DNA of 64,000 nt from Willaertia magna (Eukaryota; Heterolobosea; Eutetramitea; Acrasida; Naegleriidae), in the NCBI GenBank assembly GCA_902984215.1, contig CADWAF010004819.1:1-64000 (forward strand), given 5' to 3'. A model generated the notes under the pieces. It ran no database searches. It worked only from the letters and a program-made list of their open reading frames with translations, and was not told where the DNA came from. The first letter of the stretch is position 1, and every line of letters begins with the position of its first letter. The position numbers and the translations under genes were made by a program. Positions 31,593 to 42,764 of this stretch are shown in pieces.

Positions 31593-32399
31593 ATGAATCC
31601 AAACCAGAATTCAACCTTCTTCTTATCTTCTAGGAAGGTGTCAATTAGTTTGTTTTGCATTGTTCAATGTTTATTAATGTTTGGTTATTATTTTATAAAG
31701 TTAAATGATTGGGATGAAACAATTTTTAATCAAATAGCTGGTTGTGGTGAAAGTATTTGGTTTGATAAATATTTATTTTGTTTATCTCCAAGAAGAGTAA
31801 TTTATGGAAATTTATCGCATTGGAAAGCTTTAATTCCTTCTTTTCTTTTAAGTCCATTGCTTACACCAAATATTATTTCTTTAATTCTTTGTTTTATTAT
31901 TTTATTTATTTGTGAAAGAGAAGAACAATTTATTGAAGAGAAACGAGAAGATTATAAAGGAGAAAGTAATTATTTTCAATTATTTATTTATTCTTTTAAG
32001 AGATTTTTTAAATTGATTTTTCAACTTTACAAAATTCAATGGTTAATATTTTTATTAAGGTCAATTGTGTCTTTTATTCTTTTTAGAGTATTTGGTTGGT
32101 GGGATATTGCTATTCAATATAATTTATACAATTCAAAATATTTTAGTGCTTGTAATCAAGGATTTTCATCTTTTATAATTTATAGATTAATAAGAATGTT
32201 TGCATTGCCACAAAGGAGTACAAAAGTATTAATATTATTGTTAATTTTATCATTTTGTTTACATTTTGTAATCCACTTACCAATTGATTATGAAATACTG
32301 TCATCAGCTAAAACTCAACAATATATACTTCAATATCATTCATCTTACTTGATGGATCATGTTTTAGCCTGTATGGTTGCAGTTTTTAATTCTCTGTAA
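31593..32399 (+). CDS. Multi-span membrane protein of unknown function
   Basis: This 268-aa intronless protein has about five hydrophobic segments (about residues 16-35, 76-106, 148-168, 210-228 and 248-268). The predicted luminal loop contains two cysteines near CGESIWFDKYLFC. A block GWWDIAIQYNLYNSKYFSACNQGFSSF and the late motif YHSSYLMDHVLACMVAVF include His and Asp within or beside membrane segments, which could be an active site. I cannot name the family. It is divergently paired with the unknown gene ending at 31541. Confidence 0.65.
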   Translation: MNPNQNSTFFLSSRKVSISLFCIVQCLLMFGYYFIKLNDWDETIFNQIAGCGESIWFDKYLFCLSPRRVIYGNLSHWKALIPSFLLSPLLTPNIISLILCFIILFICEREEQFIEEKREDYKGESNYFQLFIYSFKRFFKLIFQLYKIQWLIFLLRSIVSFILFRVFGWWDIAIQYNLYNSKYFSACNQGFSSFIIYRLIRMFALPQRSTKVLILLLILSFCLHFVIHLPIDYEILSSAKTQQYILQYHSSYLMDHVLACMVAVFNSL

Positions 32400-32589
32400 A
32401 ACAAAATAGTTTCCTTAAAGCAATAAATAAACATTGAATAGACAGATAACGAACAACGCAAATGAGGAAGCAATAAACTTTTAATAAACTTGCGTATTGA
32501 GTAAGTAATTGACTGGACGGAGATTCTGTATCAACAAAAAATAAAGGCGTAAATGGCGGTATTTTTAACTCGTTTCCCAGTTAAAAAAA

Positions 32590-34966
32590 ATGAAATCACT
32601 GAAGAAGCAGTATAATTTAAAGAGTTTATCTAATTTATTATTAACCAAACAAAGTGGAACGATATCATCATCAAGATATATTCACACTAGTAGTAAATAT
32701 AATAATGTATTAAAAAAAAATATTTCTAAAATATCTTCTACTTATATATCTAATAATTTACTTCTTTCTATAAACCAACAACAACTCCGTAATTTTCATC
32801 ATAATAAATATCAATTAAATCCTAAGGTTTGTATATTTATATTTAAAATATAAGCTTAATTTAATTTAGCAAAAAGAAGATAAAAAGAATGAAAAAGAAG
32901 AAAATAATGATGACGATGATGACGCTAATGGAAAAGAACGTGAAATAAAATTTAGAAAAAGAACCGTAATTATTCTTGCATTAGCAACTGTATATTTATT
33001 ATTATATACTTCTCCTTCAGGACCTTCTCCTAGTGCAAAAAGAGGAAAAGAAATTACCTTCCAAGAATTTGTAGATAGATTTTTAGGAAATACTAACCTA
33101 GATCATTTAGAATATGATTTAAGAACGAATGAAGTTTATGTTTATTTAAAAGATCCATTTTCATCTGGATCATTTGTTTATAAGAATAAGGAAGATAATG
33201 ATAAATCAACTCCTGTATTTACTTCAAGAGGACAACAAAAGGGTTCAATTTGGGGACCTTCTAGTGGTTGGTCTTGTTATTTAACAATGATGAATGTAGA
33301 TAGTTTTGAAACTAGACTCCAAGATGCGGAAATTGAAAAGGGAGTACCTACATCTATGAGTCCGAAGATTGTTTACACTGGTTCATTAGATTATCATGTT
33401 TTCTTACCTTCACCTTTTACTTTATTCCTTGTTGGATTGTTTTTATTACCATTTGCTTCGAATATGAGAATGCCTGGTTTAGGAGGTATAACAAAAACAC
33501 CTGAAGCTGTTAAACAAAAGGTTAAAGTATCATTTAATGATGTTGCTGGTATGGAAGAAGCAAAGGCTGAAATTAAAGAATTTGTTTCTTTCTTACAAAA
33601 TCCAAATCATTATAAGAAACTTGGTGCTAAGATTCCAAGAGGAGCTTTATTAATGGGTCCACCAGGTACAGGTAAAACTTTATTAGCAAAGGCTGTTGCT
33701 GGAGAAACTGATGTACCATTCTTTAGTATGTCTGGTTCAGACTTTGTTGAAATGTTTGTTGGTGTTGGTCCTGCAAGAGTTCGTAACTTATTTAAGAAAG
33801 CAAGAGAATCTGGACAAGCAATTATATTTATTGACGAAATTGATGCCATTGGTAGACCAAGAGGAAATTCAATGTATGGAGGAGGTAATGATGAAAGAGA
33901 AAATACTCTCAATCAATTACTAGTTGAAATGGATGGTTTTAATGAGAATCACAATGTTATTGTATTGGCTTCTACAAACGTAGATATCGATGGTCTTGAT
34001 AGAGCTCTCTTGCGTCCAGGTAGATTTGACAGACAAATTACAATTGATAAACCAGACCAAGCTGAAAGAGAAGCAATATTTAAGGTTCACCTCCAAAAGA
34101 TAAAGAAAGCTCCAAACTTTGAAGAGAATATTCCAAGATTAGCTGAATTAACACCTGGATTTGCTGGTGCTGATATTGCTAATGTTGTAAATGAAGGTGC
34201 AATATTTGCTGCTCGTGAAGGTAAAAAAGAAGTTGATATGGAAGATATGGAACGTGCAATTGACAGAGTAATTGGAGGTATTGAAAAGAGAACTGCTCCA
34301 ATAACAGCCCAAGAAAAGAAGGTAATTGCTTATCATGAAGCTGGACATGCACTTGTTTCTTGGTTCTGTAAATATTCAGATCCACTTTTAAAGATTTCAA
34401 TTATTCCTAGAGGAAAAGCATTAGGTTATGCACAATATGTTCCAAAAGAACATTACATTAGAACTTATGACCATCTTATTGATTTTATTACACAAGCATT
34501 AGGTGGTAGAGTTGCTGAGAAAATTATCTTTGGACATTTATCCACCGGCGCACAAGATGATTTACAAAAAGTAACAAGAATTGCATATGCATGCGTAAGT
34601 GCATTTGGTATGAGCGAAGAAATTGGTCCAGTAAGTTATCCACTCCCTGGAGATCAATCAATGGCATTCCAAAAACCATATAGTGAAGTTACCGCTGAAA
34701 AGATTGATAATGAAGTTAAAGTTATTATTGAGACCGCATTCAAACGAACAGAAGAATTATTAAGAAGTAAAATGGATTTATTAGAGAAAGTTGCACATTT
34801 TCTTTTACAAAAAGAAACTATAAACATTGAACAATTTAGAGAAGTTGTTGGACCTAGCCCATTTGAGGATAAAGAAAAGAAATTCCAAGAGTTTGTTGAA
34901 AAGAAGGCTAAACAAACAGAACTCTCTGAAAAGAACAAACAAGAAGATGAAAAGAAATCAGATTAG
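32590..34966 (+). CDS. Mitochondrial m-AAA metalloprotease (AFG3L2/FtsH family)
   Basis: This is an ATP-dependent zinc metalloprotease that degrades membrane proteins and assists assembly at the mitochondrial inner membrane. Two exons (32590-32826 and 32870-34966, intron 43 nt) encode about 777 aa. The first exon gives a Ser/Arg/Lys-rich presumed mitochondrial presequence. Two membrane segments flank an intermembrane domain (about residues 107-123 and 265-280). Then come Walker A GPPGTGKT, Walker B IIFIDEIDAIG, the second-region RPGRFDRQI and the protease motif HEAGH. The layout with two membrane spans and matrix-facing domains matches AFG3L2/paraplegin rather than the single-span i-AAA Yme1. 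Assignment to the m-AAA group is firm. Confidence 0.93.
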
Positions 34967-35147
34967 AAATCAGATTTCGTTTTGTACAAATATTTATTAT
35001 AAATGTAATTTTTTGTAAGTTATTTTTTACAATTCCAACAATTTCTTTAACTTTTTGTATTTACAGTTTTCTTTATGTGTAAAATGATATGTTTCAAAAG
35101 TCAAACAATCAAATAAAATACAATAACACTATTTATTATAGGAGAGA

Positions 35148-37274
35148 ATGTTCTTTGGCAAACATTTATTATCGAATAAGGGTAAGTTATTGTATTCTTC
35201 CCTCTCCACCTTATAATAGCACATTTCAACAGAACCATTGGGAGTATTATGGCTTGCTGGAACTCTAGGAAAGAGTTGTAAAAAGTTATCAAAGAAAAAG
35301 ATCTTATTAGCAGATATCCCTCAATTAGCTAATAGAATTATCAATAATAAAAAGAAGAAAAAAGATGTAGTAGTAAATAATGAAGGAGAAGAAGAAGTAA
35401 TTGCCTTGAGAGTAACTGGAACACTACTTCTTGGAGTTGTAGTAATTTATAATAGAAAAATACAATATCTATTATCTGAGGCTAATCAAATGATTCAAAG
35501 AGTTAAACAACTACAATTTAAAGTTCATCATTCAGAATTAGATTTTGCAGCTGTAAATATGCAAAAGAATGGCGCCAAATTTGAAACTATTACCCTTCCA
35601 CATTCAGATGATATTGATCTATTATTAATGACTAATTTAAATTCAGCTTTAATTGATGAATCAATTTTAAATCAATGGAATTTACTTTCAGGTGTTAATC
35701 CAATTACTGGACAAGTTGACCATTATACTAATTTATTATCTTATCAAACAATAGATGGTAATACATTTGAGGCTACTGAAACTGAAACTATTAGTGGAGG
35801 ATTGAATATATCAAACAAAAGAGGGAAACTTAATGATAGTATGGATATTGTAGTTTCTAATGAAGAAGATATGGATTTAGATTCAAGAAGAAAGAGATCT
35901 AGTATGCATAGAAGAATAACAAGTTTCTTAATGGACGATGAATTTAATATTGGATTGAACATTCTAAATGATGGTGAAGTAAAAGATAATAATATTGAAA
36001 AGAATGAAGAAGTTTTAGGAGGAATTGAAGGCTTTGAAGAAATTGGAGGACTAGGTCAATTAGAAACCAATAATATTCAAGAGCAACAAGAGGGTCTTAA
36101 CTTTCAACAAGATAGAGAAGAAGAAAAGGCTTTAGATGAAATAAATGAAACTAATTTAAAGAAAAGAAAGAGAAGAGAACAACATTTAATAATTGATGAT
36201 GAAATTCAATTGAATAGTGAACATATGAAAAATATGATTGAAGATTATTCTTCATTAATTATTCAAAGACCTAAATATACGAATCCAAAAACTGAACAGC
36301 TGACAGATACTGAACGTTATTTCAAAGGAATGAATGATGAGGAATTTCTCTTTGCTAATAAATATGAGAAGGGTATTATTGAAAGATTATTTGAGGAGAG
36401 ACCTTGTGGATATAATGCTAGAGATGAAGCTTTTAACAATCAATTTTCTATTTGGATGAGACAGGCTTTAGAGGGTAGACAATTATACGAGGAATTGCAA
36501 GAAGTAGGCGACATTGTTGAGGTTGGAGGTATTGAGGTTGATCAAGAACACCAAGTTGTCCAGGAAGAAGTTGAAGAAAGGAGTGTAAAGAAAAGAAAAG
36601 GTACATTAGAAGATGATTTGTTAAATGATGAAAGCTCTGTAACTTTACAAGAAGGAAATATCAATGCTAACTTGTTTTTAGAAGAATTTGGAGGATTGGA
36701 TAATAATAATTTTATTGAACAACCTAGATCCTTAGAAGAAGAAAGAGGAGAAGAACCTATTGATGAATTGACTGCTATTTTACTAACAAATGACAACAAT
36801 GAAGATAGTAACGCTTTTATTACAGCTAGTTTAGAAGAATTAATGGCTATCAACATTCCAAAAGAAGTAGATAGTCAAGAAATACCTCAAAGAGATGAAT
36901 TTGTTGAGTTTTTAGAGGAATTGGCCGATAACGAGCAAGATAACAATGATGCTGTAAAAACACCTTTAAAGAGAAAGTCTTTGAACAACAAAACACCTTC
37001 TTCTATGGTAAAAAAGAGTTGGAAAGTCTTGAGTTATATTAAAAGAAAGGCTAATGAATTAAAGAAAATAACACCTTCTCAACCATTGCAATTTGATAAT
37101 CAAATTGAATTTTCATTTAGTCAACTTATCAAAGATGGAGAAATAAAGAGTAATAACAAGAATAAGAGAAGAAAGGAAAAAGCTGCCCAAGCCTTCTATC
37201 AAGTTTTAGTTTTAGCATCTAATGGTTTCATACAAGTAAATAAGGATTTAAACCATCTTAGAGTAATTCTATAA
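35148..37274 (+). CDS. RAD21: Cohesin kleisin subunit RAD21/SCC1-like
   Basis: Kleisin subunit of cohesin, which closes the SMC1-SMC3 ring around sister chromatids. Two exons (35148-35181 and 35233-37274) with a 51-nt intron give about 691 aa. The spliced N-terminus, MFFGKHLLSNKEPLGVLWLA, matches the RAD21 start ([20 protein letters not shown]), and the following ALRVTGTLLLGVVVIYNRK is the conserved SMC3-binding block. The C-terminal winged helix (AAQAFYQVLVLASNGFIQV) matches the SMC1-binding domain. Acidic low-complexity regions with several candidate separase sites (ExxR) lie between. REC8, the meiotic kleisin, cannot be excluded from sequence alone. Confidence 0.9.
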
Positions 37275-37460
37275 ACGTAGATTCCCTTTTAATGTGGCGA
37301 TTAAACGTTTAATGCACTGTCCCTCAACCTTAGCATTAAAGGGCCTTTAAAATTTGAACATAGGTTTTCATTTCTAGCAAGAATTTACTGAAAGATAATT
37401 ATCGTCTGAAAAAAAACAACTAAAAATCAAATAATTTACCACTTCTGTTAAAAAATTATA

Positions 37461-38891
37461 ATGCCAGCAGAATCATCTTCTTCCATCTACTATACATCAA
37501 CAACTGCACCAATTAGTATTAATAATGATGTTGGTCGTAGACATACAACTACAGATCATACTGAAACAAATATTGGTGACAAGCACCATTTCTTTGATGA
37601 TAACTTTATTGATTTTTCACCAAAATCATCTCCTGTAAATAAAAAGATTCTAAATAACAACAATAGTGCACCATTAATTCAAGTAGAAGAAGATCAAACA
37701 ACAATAACAGATAAAATTAATTTAGGCTATCAATGTCAAAATTCATTTAATATGCATCATAAATTACTTTCACTTCCTGAAATAATTTTATATTTATCAT
37801 TAAATGATAGTGGTATAGTTAAAAATAATATTAATGACATTGAAGAGTTATGTATGATTGGAGTATTTTGTGAATTTATTTTAGCCAATAAAATTAAAAT
37901 AATTTTACAAAATAATCCACAACATTCAAACTCAAAATTAAATTTATTATTAGATTATACATTTACAATGAAAGACACAACATTATTTAAAAATGAAAAT
38001 AAAGATTTAATGATTGATTTATTAAATGAAATATTAACATTAATTTCACAAATTTATTTAAATTGTAAAGATTTTATTATAAATTATACAATTAAAGATT
38101 TTATTAAAGTTTTAATAAATGGTAAAAAAATACAACACGTTACAATTTATAAAATTCCAGATTTTGTAAATAGAATTGGAAAATCATTAAATGTTAAAAA
38201 TTTAGTTGATTTTAAAAAAACTTTATTTTTATTTTTATCTTTACCAATTAAAGATAAATTATTAAGAGAAAAAATTAAAATGGAATTATTACAATTTTTA
38301 AGAAAATTAAATAATGAACAAATATTAGGTTTACAACAAGTTGAAAGTATTTTACAACAAGAAAATAATTTAGAATCATTACAAGATGATCATATTTTAG
38401 GAAATTATTTTAGAAAGAATTTAATTTTATTTTCTTTAATTGGTATATTTTATAAAAGTAATGGATCTATTTTAGAAAATGATATTTTAAAGAATGAATT
38501 AGATAAAAAGGAATTATTAAATTTAGTAAATAATATTTTATTCCCAATTGCAGAAGAAAAGAGAATTGAAAATATTTTAATTACAAAAACAAATTCACTT
38601 TTAATTAATAAAATTAAAAATAATTTAACAGATGACGATAATGTATCTGTAAATTCAGAAGAAGATGAATCTACTGGAATGTTAGGTATTAACAATAATA
38701 TTTATAGTTCTTCTCCTTTATCTGCCTCTCCAGTTTCACCAGGAACAACACTCTCATCAGTATTTGATCAACAACAACATGATGTTAAAAAGAAGAGTAA
38801 TCAATCCTCATCTGATGTTAAGGCTAGTGATAGGTCATTAGAAGATATTTTATTACATTTAAGAAGATCTATTGATAGTGCTAAACGTTAA
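37461..38891 (+). CDS. GPP34/GOLPH3-like domain protein (tentative)
   Basis: This intronless 476-aa protein has a low-complexity N-terminus (about 1-100), then a helical domain starting KLLSLPEIILYLSLNDSG and continuing IGVFCEFILANKIKI. That spacing and pattern resemble the GPP34 fold (LTLMEEVLLLGLKD...LRGAIIVDLALRGRI) of GOLPH3, a Golgi PI4P-binding protein. The block IKDKLLREKIKMELLQFL may match the GPP34 IKQRLIKKV helix. The C-terminus (about 390-476) is Ser/Asp-rich and probably disordered. The match is by eye and weak. The stop codon overlaps that of the converging gene at 38888. Confidence 0.55.
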   Translation: MPAESSSSIYYTSTTAPISINNDVGRRHTTTDHTETNIGDKHHFFDDNFIDFSPKSSPVNKKILNNNNSAPLIQVEEDQTTITDKINLGYQCQNSFNMHHKLLSLPEIILYLSLNDSGIVKNNINDIEELCMIGVFCEFILANKIKIILQNNPQHSNSKLNLLLDYTFTMKDTTLFKNENKDLMIDLLNEILTLISQIYLNCKDFIINYTIKDFIKVLINGKKIQHVTIYKIPDFVNRIGKSLNVKNLVDFKKTLFLFLSLPIKDKLLREKIKMELLQFLRKLNNEQILGLQQVESILQQENNLESLQDDHILGNYFRKNLILFSLIGIFYKSNGSILENDILKNELDKKELLNLVNNILFPIAEEKRIENILITKTNSLLINKIKNNLTDDDNVSVNSEEDESTGMLGINNNIYSSSPLSASPVSPGTTLSSVFDQQQHDVKKKSNQSSSDVKASDRSLEDILLHLRRSIDSAKR

Positions 38892-39974
38892 AGTAAATTT
38901 AAATCTTTTAATGCATTGTATTTTACAATAATAGTTACAATTTTCATAAAATATAAAACTTCTAAATCATCTGAACTTGTCAAATGTTGTTTTGGAATTT
39001 GTTTTACACCTTGTTCTATCTTCATTGTTAAATATTCTTTCTTTTCATTATTATTGCTATCATTATGGTTACAAACAGTTGAACAAATAAATTCTAATAA
39101 TTTAAACAAGTAATAAGGTTTTCCATTAAATAAACTTTTCATTTCGGATTGGTAAATAATTCTTTCAATTATAATTAGAAATAATTCATCTAATAAATTT
39201 GTGAAAAAAGTATAATTTGATTCAAAATGATGAAATAACATTAATAATTTCTCATAATTTGCTTTTGAAATCTTTAAATCATGATTCATGTCAACCATGT
39301 TATTGGTAACAAAAGAATTTAAAAAATATAATCTTAAATATTCCTTCCAAAAATCTGTTCTTTCCAAAATACTTTCACCTAAAGATTTTAATTCTGTTTA
39401 AATACAATTGTTTAAAATTAATTCATTAATAACACTTACTTGTTAATATACTAATACAATAATTAACTGTTTGCAAATCTTCAATTTCCTTAGTTATATA
39501 ATCCAAAACACACTGTACATTTGTATTTAACACTTGTATTGAATATCCTCCTTTTATAATCTCATTATTTTCAATAAATTTTTGTAAAATTTTTACTTAA
39601 AATAATGATTAATAAAGTTCCATAAAATACTTACTAGATTTTAATGTTGTGACTAATAATGTACTTTCTCTTTTCTTTACTGAATTTTCAAAAATGTTTT
39701 CTAATCTATTTCTTTTTATTTCTTCATATTTATTGTATTCATTTAACATCATTTCTTTATCTTCTACACTACTATATTGTTCTTTTAAACTTTTCCATCC
39801 TTTTCTTTTAATTAATTCTTCTAAACACTCCAATTCATAACTATCTTTATCATAGTCAATTAACCTAATTCTTTCTTCATTATTATTTTTATCTATCATT
39901 GAGTTGTTGTATTCATGAGATTGACTTTCTAACATCCTTTGCCCTTCAATTAAGAATCTTTCAAAATAATCCAT
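38888..39974 (-). CDS. Helical protein of unknown function
   Basis: Three exons (39974-39635, 39595-39440, 39393-38888; introns 39 and 46 nt) join in frame to about 333 aa. The protein is acidic and entirely helical with no membrane segment. Blocks include LECLEELIKRKGWKSLKEQY near the N-terminus and YYLFKLLEFICSTVCNH near the C-terminus. I do not recognise the family; an ARM-like or tethering-complex subunit is possible. Its stop TAA overlaps by two bases the TAA of the converging GOLPH3-like gene. The start lies 34 bp after the stop of the same-strand pseudokinase gene. Confidence 0.72.
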
Positions 39975-40008
39975 TTGTTTTAATACTTGAAATAGGTTAA
40001 GGCTTTTT

Positions 40009-42462
40009 TTACTTGTAATTTGTATTTAAGGGATTTTTAGAAATGGCGGGAACTTCAAAGGCTTTGAGTTCTTGTTGTAATCTTTGTAAACAAGAAATAA
40101 TATTTCCAACATCATCTAGAATGTAATTATCATCACTTGTTTGAGAATCTTCTTCATTATTATGATATTTAGAAGAAGAAATACTTTCATTAGAATCTAT
40201 TGTAGTAGGATTGCAATGCATAACATTTTCTTCATGTTGTTCAACTACATCATCAGTTGTTGTTATTAACAATGTTGATGTAGTATGAGGTGCTGTATCA
40301 TTGTTGTTATTACTTTCAATTAATTCCTTATTGTTGTTATTTTGAGATTGTTTTTTAGATAATTTACTTAAATAACCAATTACTTTAACAAATATTTCTC
40401 CACCACTTTTCTTTTTTCTTAATCCAAATATCTTATACCATCCACTAACTTCATTAATTCTAGTTTTATTATGTTTCAGTAGTTGACTTATATCTATTAA
40501 TACTTCTCCTATTAATTCTGTAGAGTTTTCTGTCACATCATAGATTTGAATAGTTAATTCGTTATGCCAACCACAATTAGAAAGTAAATCTCTTTCAATA
40601 TCAAAAAGGGCATAGTTTAATTCATATTCTTTACTCATAGTTGTCTTTTCAATCTTACCCCAAATTACAGAAAAGAATACTGTTAAAATGTTAGAAATAT
40701 TTAGATTTGTGTATAACTTACGTTTACCAACAGATGTTTGTATGTTCTTTAATTTTTCTATAGAAATTTGTAATCTTTGAACAGGGCAAGGTAGTGTTGC
40801 CTTTAGTTCTTTCTTAATTTCCAAGTTCTGTTTTTCACTTATATCTCTTAGTTCTCCTAGAGCTGATTTTACATCATTTATATCCTTTCCCATTTGTTTT
40901 AATTGTTCTCTATACACTTCTTCTAATTTTGAAAAAACTCTAGTAATTGATGTCTTTGTTCTGACAGAGTTATCATTTTCTGAAGAAGAAAGATAATTGA
41001 TAACATTTCTGTCTATCTCTGTATTAAAGTTATGTAAACTTTTATCCTTCGATGTCACAACTAGTTTGTCCGTGTTAGATATTTCTGTATTTTTCTCTTC
41101 TTTCTTTGCCTTAGGTTTGGGATTTAAAATAGCTGCCAATTCCATACTTTCCTCGTACAGTGAATCAAAATCAGAACCAGTACTATTAGAAGTGTGCTTC
41201 GTGTATTCCTCTATTACATTTTCAACCGCTACAGGGCTTAGGTTTATTAGTTCTTTATCTGATTTTTTGTAAAAGTGTATGCCACTTGTTTGACTAAAAA
41301 GAGAAAACATTGGCATATCTAATAAATTAATTACAGATGGTCTCTTTTCACTATTATAATCTAAAACACAAGTCACAGTTTGGAGAACTCCATTTAAAAT
41401 CTCATACCCAGGACTTACAGATAAATAATTTCTTATATTTTGAATAGGATTAATTGACCCTCTAATCGTAACCAAATCAAAATATTCACATTCTTTCAAA
41501 TATAAAGGAATAGTTTTTAAATCAAATGAATTGAAATTAACACCTAGAATAGATATTATATTTACAATCTGGTCCTCTATTTTTCTAGCACTGAAAATAG
41601 GGTAAGGCAAAAATGTTTCACAAAATATACATCCTAGTGACCAAACATCTTTCTGTTTGGACAATAATTCTTGTTTTGTAAATAATTCTGTTAAAACCAT
41701 ATCTACATCACATTCTCTATTCTTCCTTAAAAATCCATGTAATTTAAATAAAATTTCAGGAGGATAATACCAATTGTTAGATTCCTCGAATTCTTTCACC
41801 AAAACTTTAAAACTACCAGAATTTATTTTACATGTAAAAGGATCTATATATTTTACTAAATATTTTCCAATTAAATTTCGTTTTAACGTATTTAGTGAAT
41901 CTATACTGAATGGTCTTAAATAAACTCTTTTAGTTTTCCTCTCAATTAATATATTACACGGCGTTAGCTCAGAACATGATTGACCTAGAGTGTGCATTAA
42001 TTTTAAACATTTTAAACAAGTATTCATAACTGAAAATATTAAACTTTGTTTTAAAGGTTGAAATTTGTTCTCATTTTGTGTTCTATTTTTGTATAATAAA
42101 TATCTTAATGATACAAAACCATCTAATAACTCAACTGTGCAAAAATATTTATCTGTTATCTTTGAACTTTTATCCTCTTGTTCAAAATAAAAACAATCAA
42201 ATAAATGAATAAATTGTTTATCTTTTAGAAATAATAAGCAATCAATTCTATCATGTAATTCTTTATATTTTGCAAATAATCTTTCATCCTCAGAATGATA
42301 TTTAGAATGGTCAAAAGAATATAAATATTGTTTTGTTATAAGGAAAGAAGATGAAGAAGTAAGGCTTTTTGATGATTTTACACTCTTTTCCGTTATCCTG
42401 CAAATAAATTGATTTTTGTTAATTACTTGCAGCACTTCATATTGATTCATTTTTATTTTCAT
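40009..42462 (-). CDS. Pseudokinase with C-terminal C2-like domain
   Basis: This intronless 817-aa protein has a kinase-like fold in residues about 5-395. The activation-segment and F-helix motifs WYYPPEIL and KQKDVWSLGCIFCETFLPY are well conserved, but the catalytic loop reads SELTPCNILI instead of HRDLKPENIL and the DFG position reads PFS. It therefore lacks the usual catalytic Asp and the Mg-binding Asp and should be a pseudokinase. A coiled coil follows (about 530-560). Residues about 570-720 (ELNYALFDIERDLLSNCGWHN, LIGEVLIDISQLL) look like a C2 domain, followed by a Ser/Asn-rich tail. A role in ciliary or membrane-linked scaffolding is only a guess. An ATG at 42450 is an alternative start. 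Confidence 0.75.
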   Translation of the reverse strand: MKIKMNQYEVLQVINKNQFICRITEKSVKSSKSLTSSSSFLITKQYLYSFDHSKYHSEDERLFAKYKELHDRIDCLLFLKDKQFIHLFDCFYFEQEDKSSKITDKYFCTVELLDGFVSLRYLLYKNRTQNENKFQPLKQSLIFSVMNTCLKCLKLMHTLGQSCSELTPCNILIERKTKRVYLRPFSIDSLNTLKRNLIGKYLVKYIDPFTCKINSGSFKVLVKEFEESNNWYYPPEILFKLHGFLRKNRECDVDMVLTELFTKQELLSKQKDVWSLGCIFCETFLPYPIFSARKIEDQIVNIISILGVNFNSFDLKTIPLYLKECEYFDLVTIRGSINPIQNIRNYLSVSPGYEILNGVLQTVTCVLDYNSEKRPSVINLLDMPMFSLFSQTSGIHFYKKSDKELINLSPVAVENVIEEYTKHTSNSTGSDFDSLYEESMELAAILNPKPKAKKEEKNTEISNTDKLVVTSKDKSLHNFNTEIDRNVINYLSSSENDNSVRTKTSITRVFSKLEEVYREQLKQMGKDINDVKSALGELRDISEKQNLEIKKELKATLPCPVQRLQISIEKLKNIQTSVGKRKLYTNLNISNILTVFFSVIWGKIEKTTMSKEYELNYALFDIERDLLSNCGWHNELTIQIYDVTENSTELIGEVLIDISQLLKHNKTRINEVSGWYKIFGLRKKKSGGEIFVKVIGYLSKLSKKQSQNNNNKELIESNNNNDTAPHTTSTLLITTTDDVVEQHEENVMHCNPTTIDSNESISSSKYHNNEEDSQTSDDNYILDDVGNIISCLQRLQQELKAFEVPAISKNPLNTNYK

Positions 42463-42764
42463 AAAACAGTTATAAATTTCAAATTTTTGGCGCCAAAGAG
42501 CTTAATACAAAACCATTAAAAAACGAAAACATTCAAAAAAAATTTAATGTACAAACACCAAGTATTTAAAGAAAATTTGTGTAATTATATTGGAAATGTT
42601 TTGCAAAGTGTAGTTGGTGTTTTATAACAAGAGGTATTGTTCCGTCAAGTTCAAAGGTCTCACAGGAGGTTCAACCATTATGAACATGATTGTTTCTATT
42701 TTTTATTAAAGAGAACTTGAATTCAAATCAAAAAAAATCAATCAAAGCACAATAGAATTAAAAA
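42463..42764. other. Divergent promoter region of the pseudokinase and sirtuin genes
   Basis: This divergent spacer holds the E2F-like palindrome at 42486-42497 near the pseudokinase start and an A-rich leader before the sirtuin ATG. Nothing else is recognised. Confidence 0.5.
42486..42497. promoter_or_regulatory. Perfect E2F-type palindrome
   Basis: TTTGGCGCCAAA is a 12-bp perfect palindrome matching the E2F/DP consensus TTTSGCGCSAAA. It lies 24 bp upstream of the pseudokinase ATG (42462) in the shared intergenic region. Similar GGCGCC cores at about 35572 and 45128 are within coding sequence. Confidence 0.45.

Noticed and set aside
34148..34400. Minus-strand frames within the m-AAA protease
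   Set aside because: They are reverse shadows of the strongly conserved AAA/protease coding sequence.
35568..35580. GGCGCC core in RAD21
   Set aside because: It is within coding sequence (KNGAKF) and lacks the 5' TTT half.
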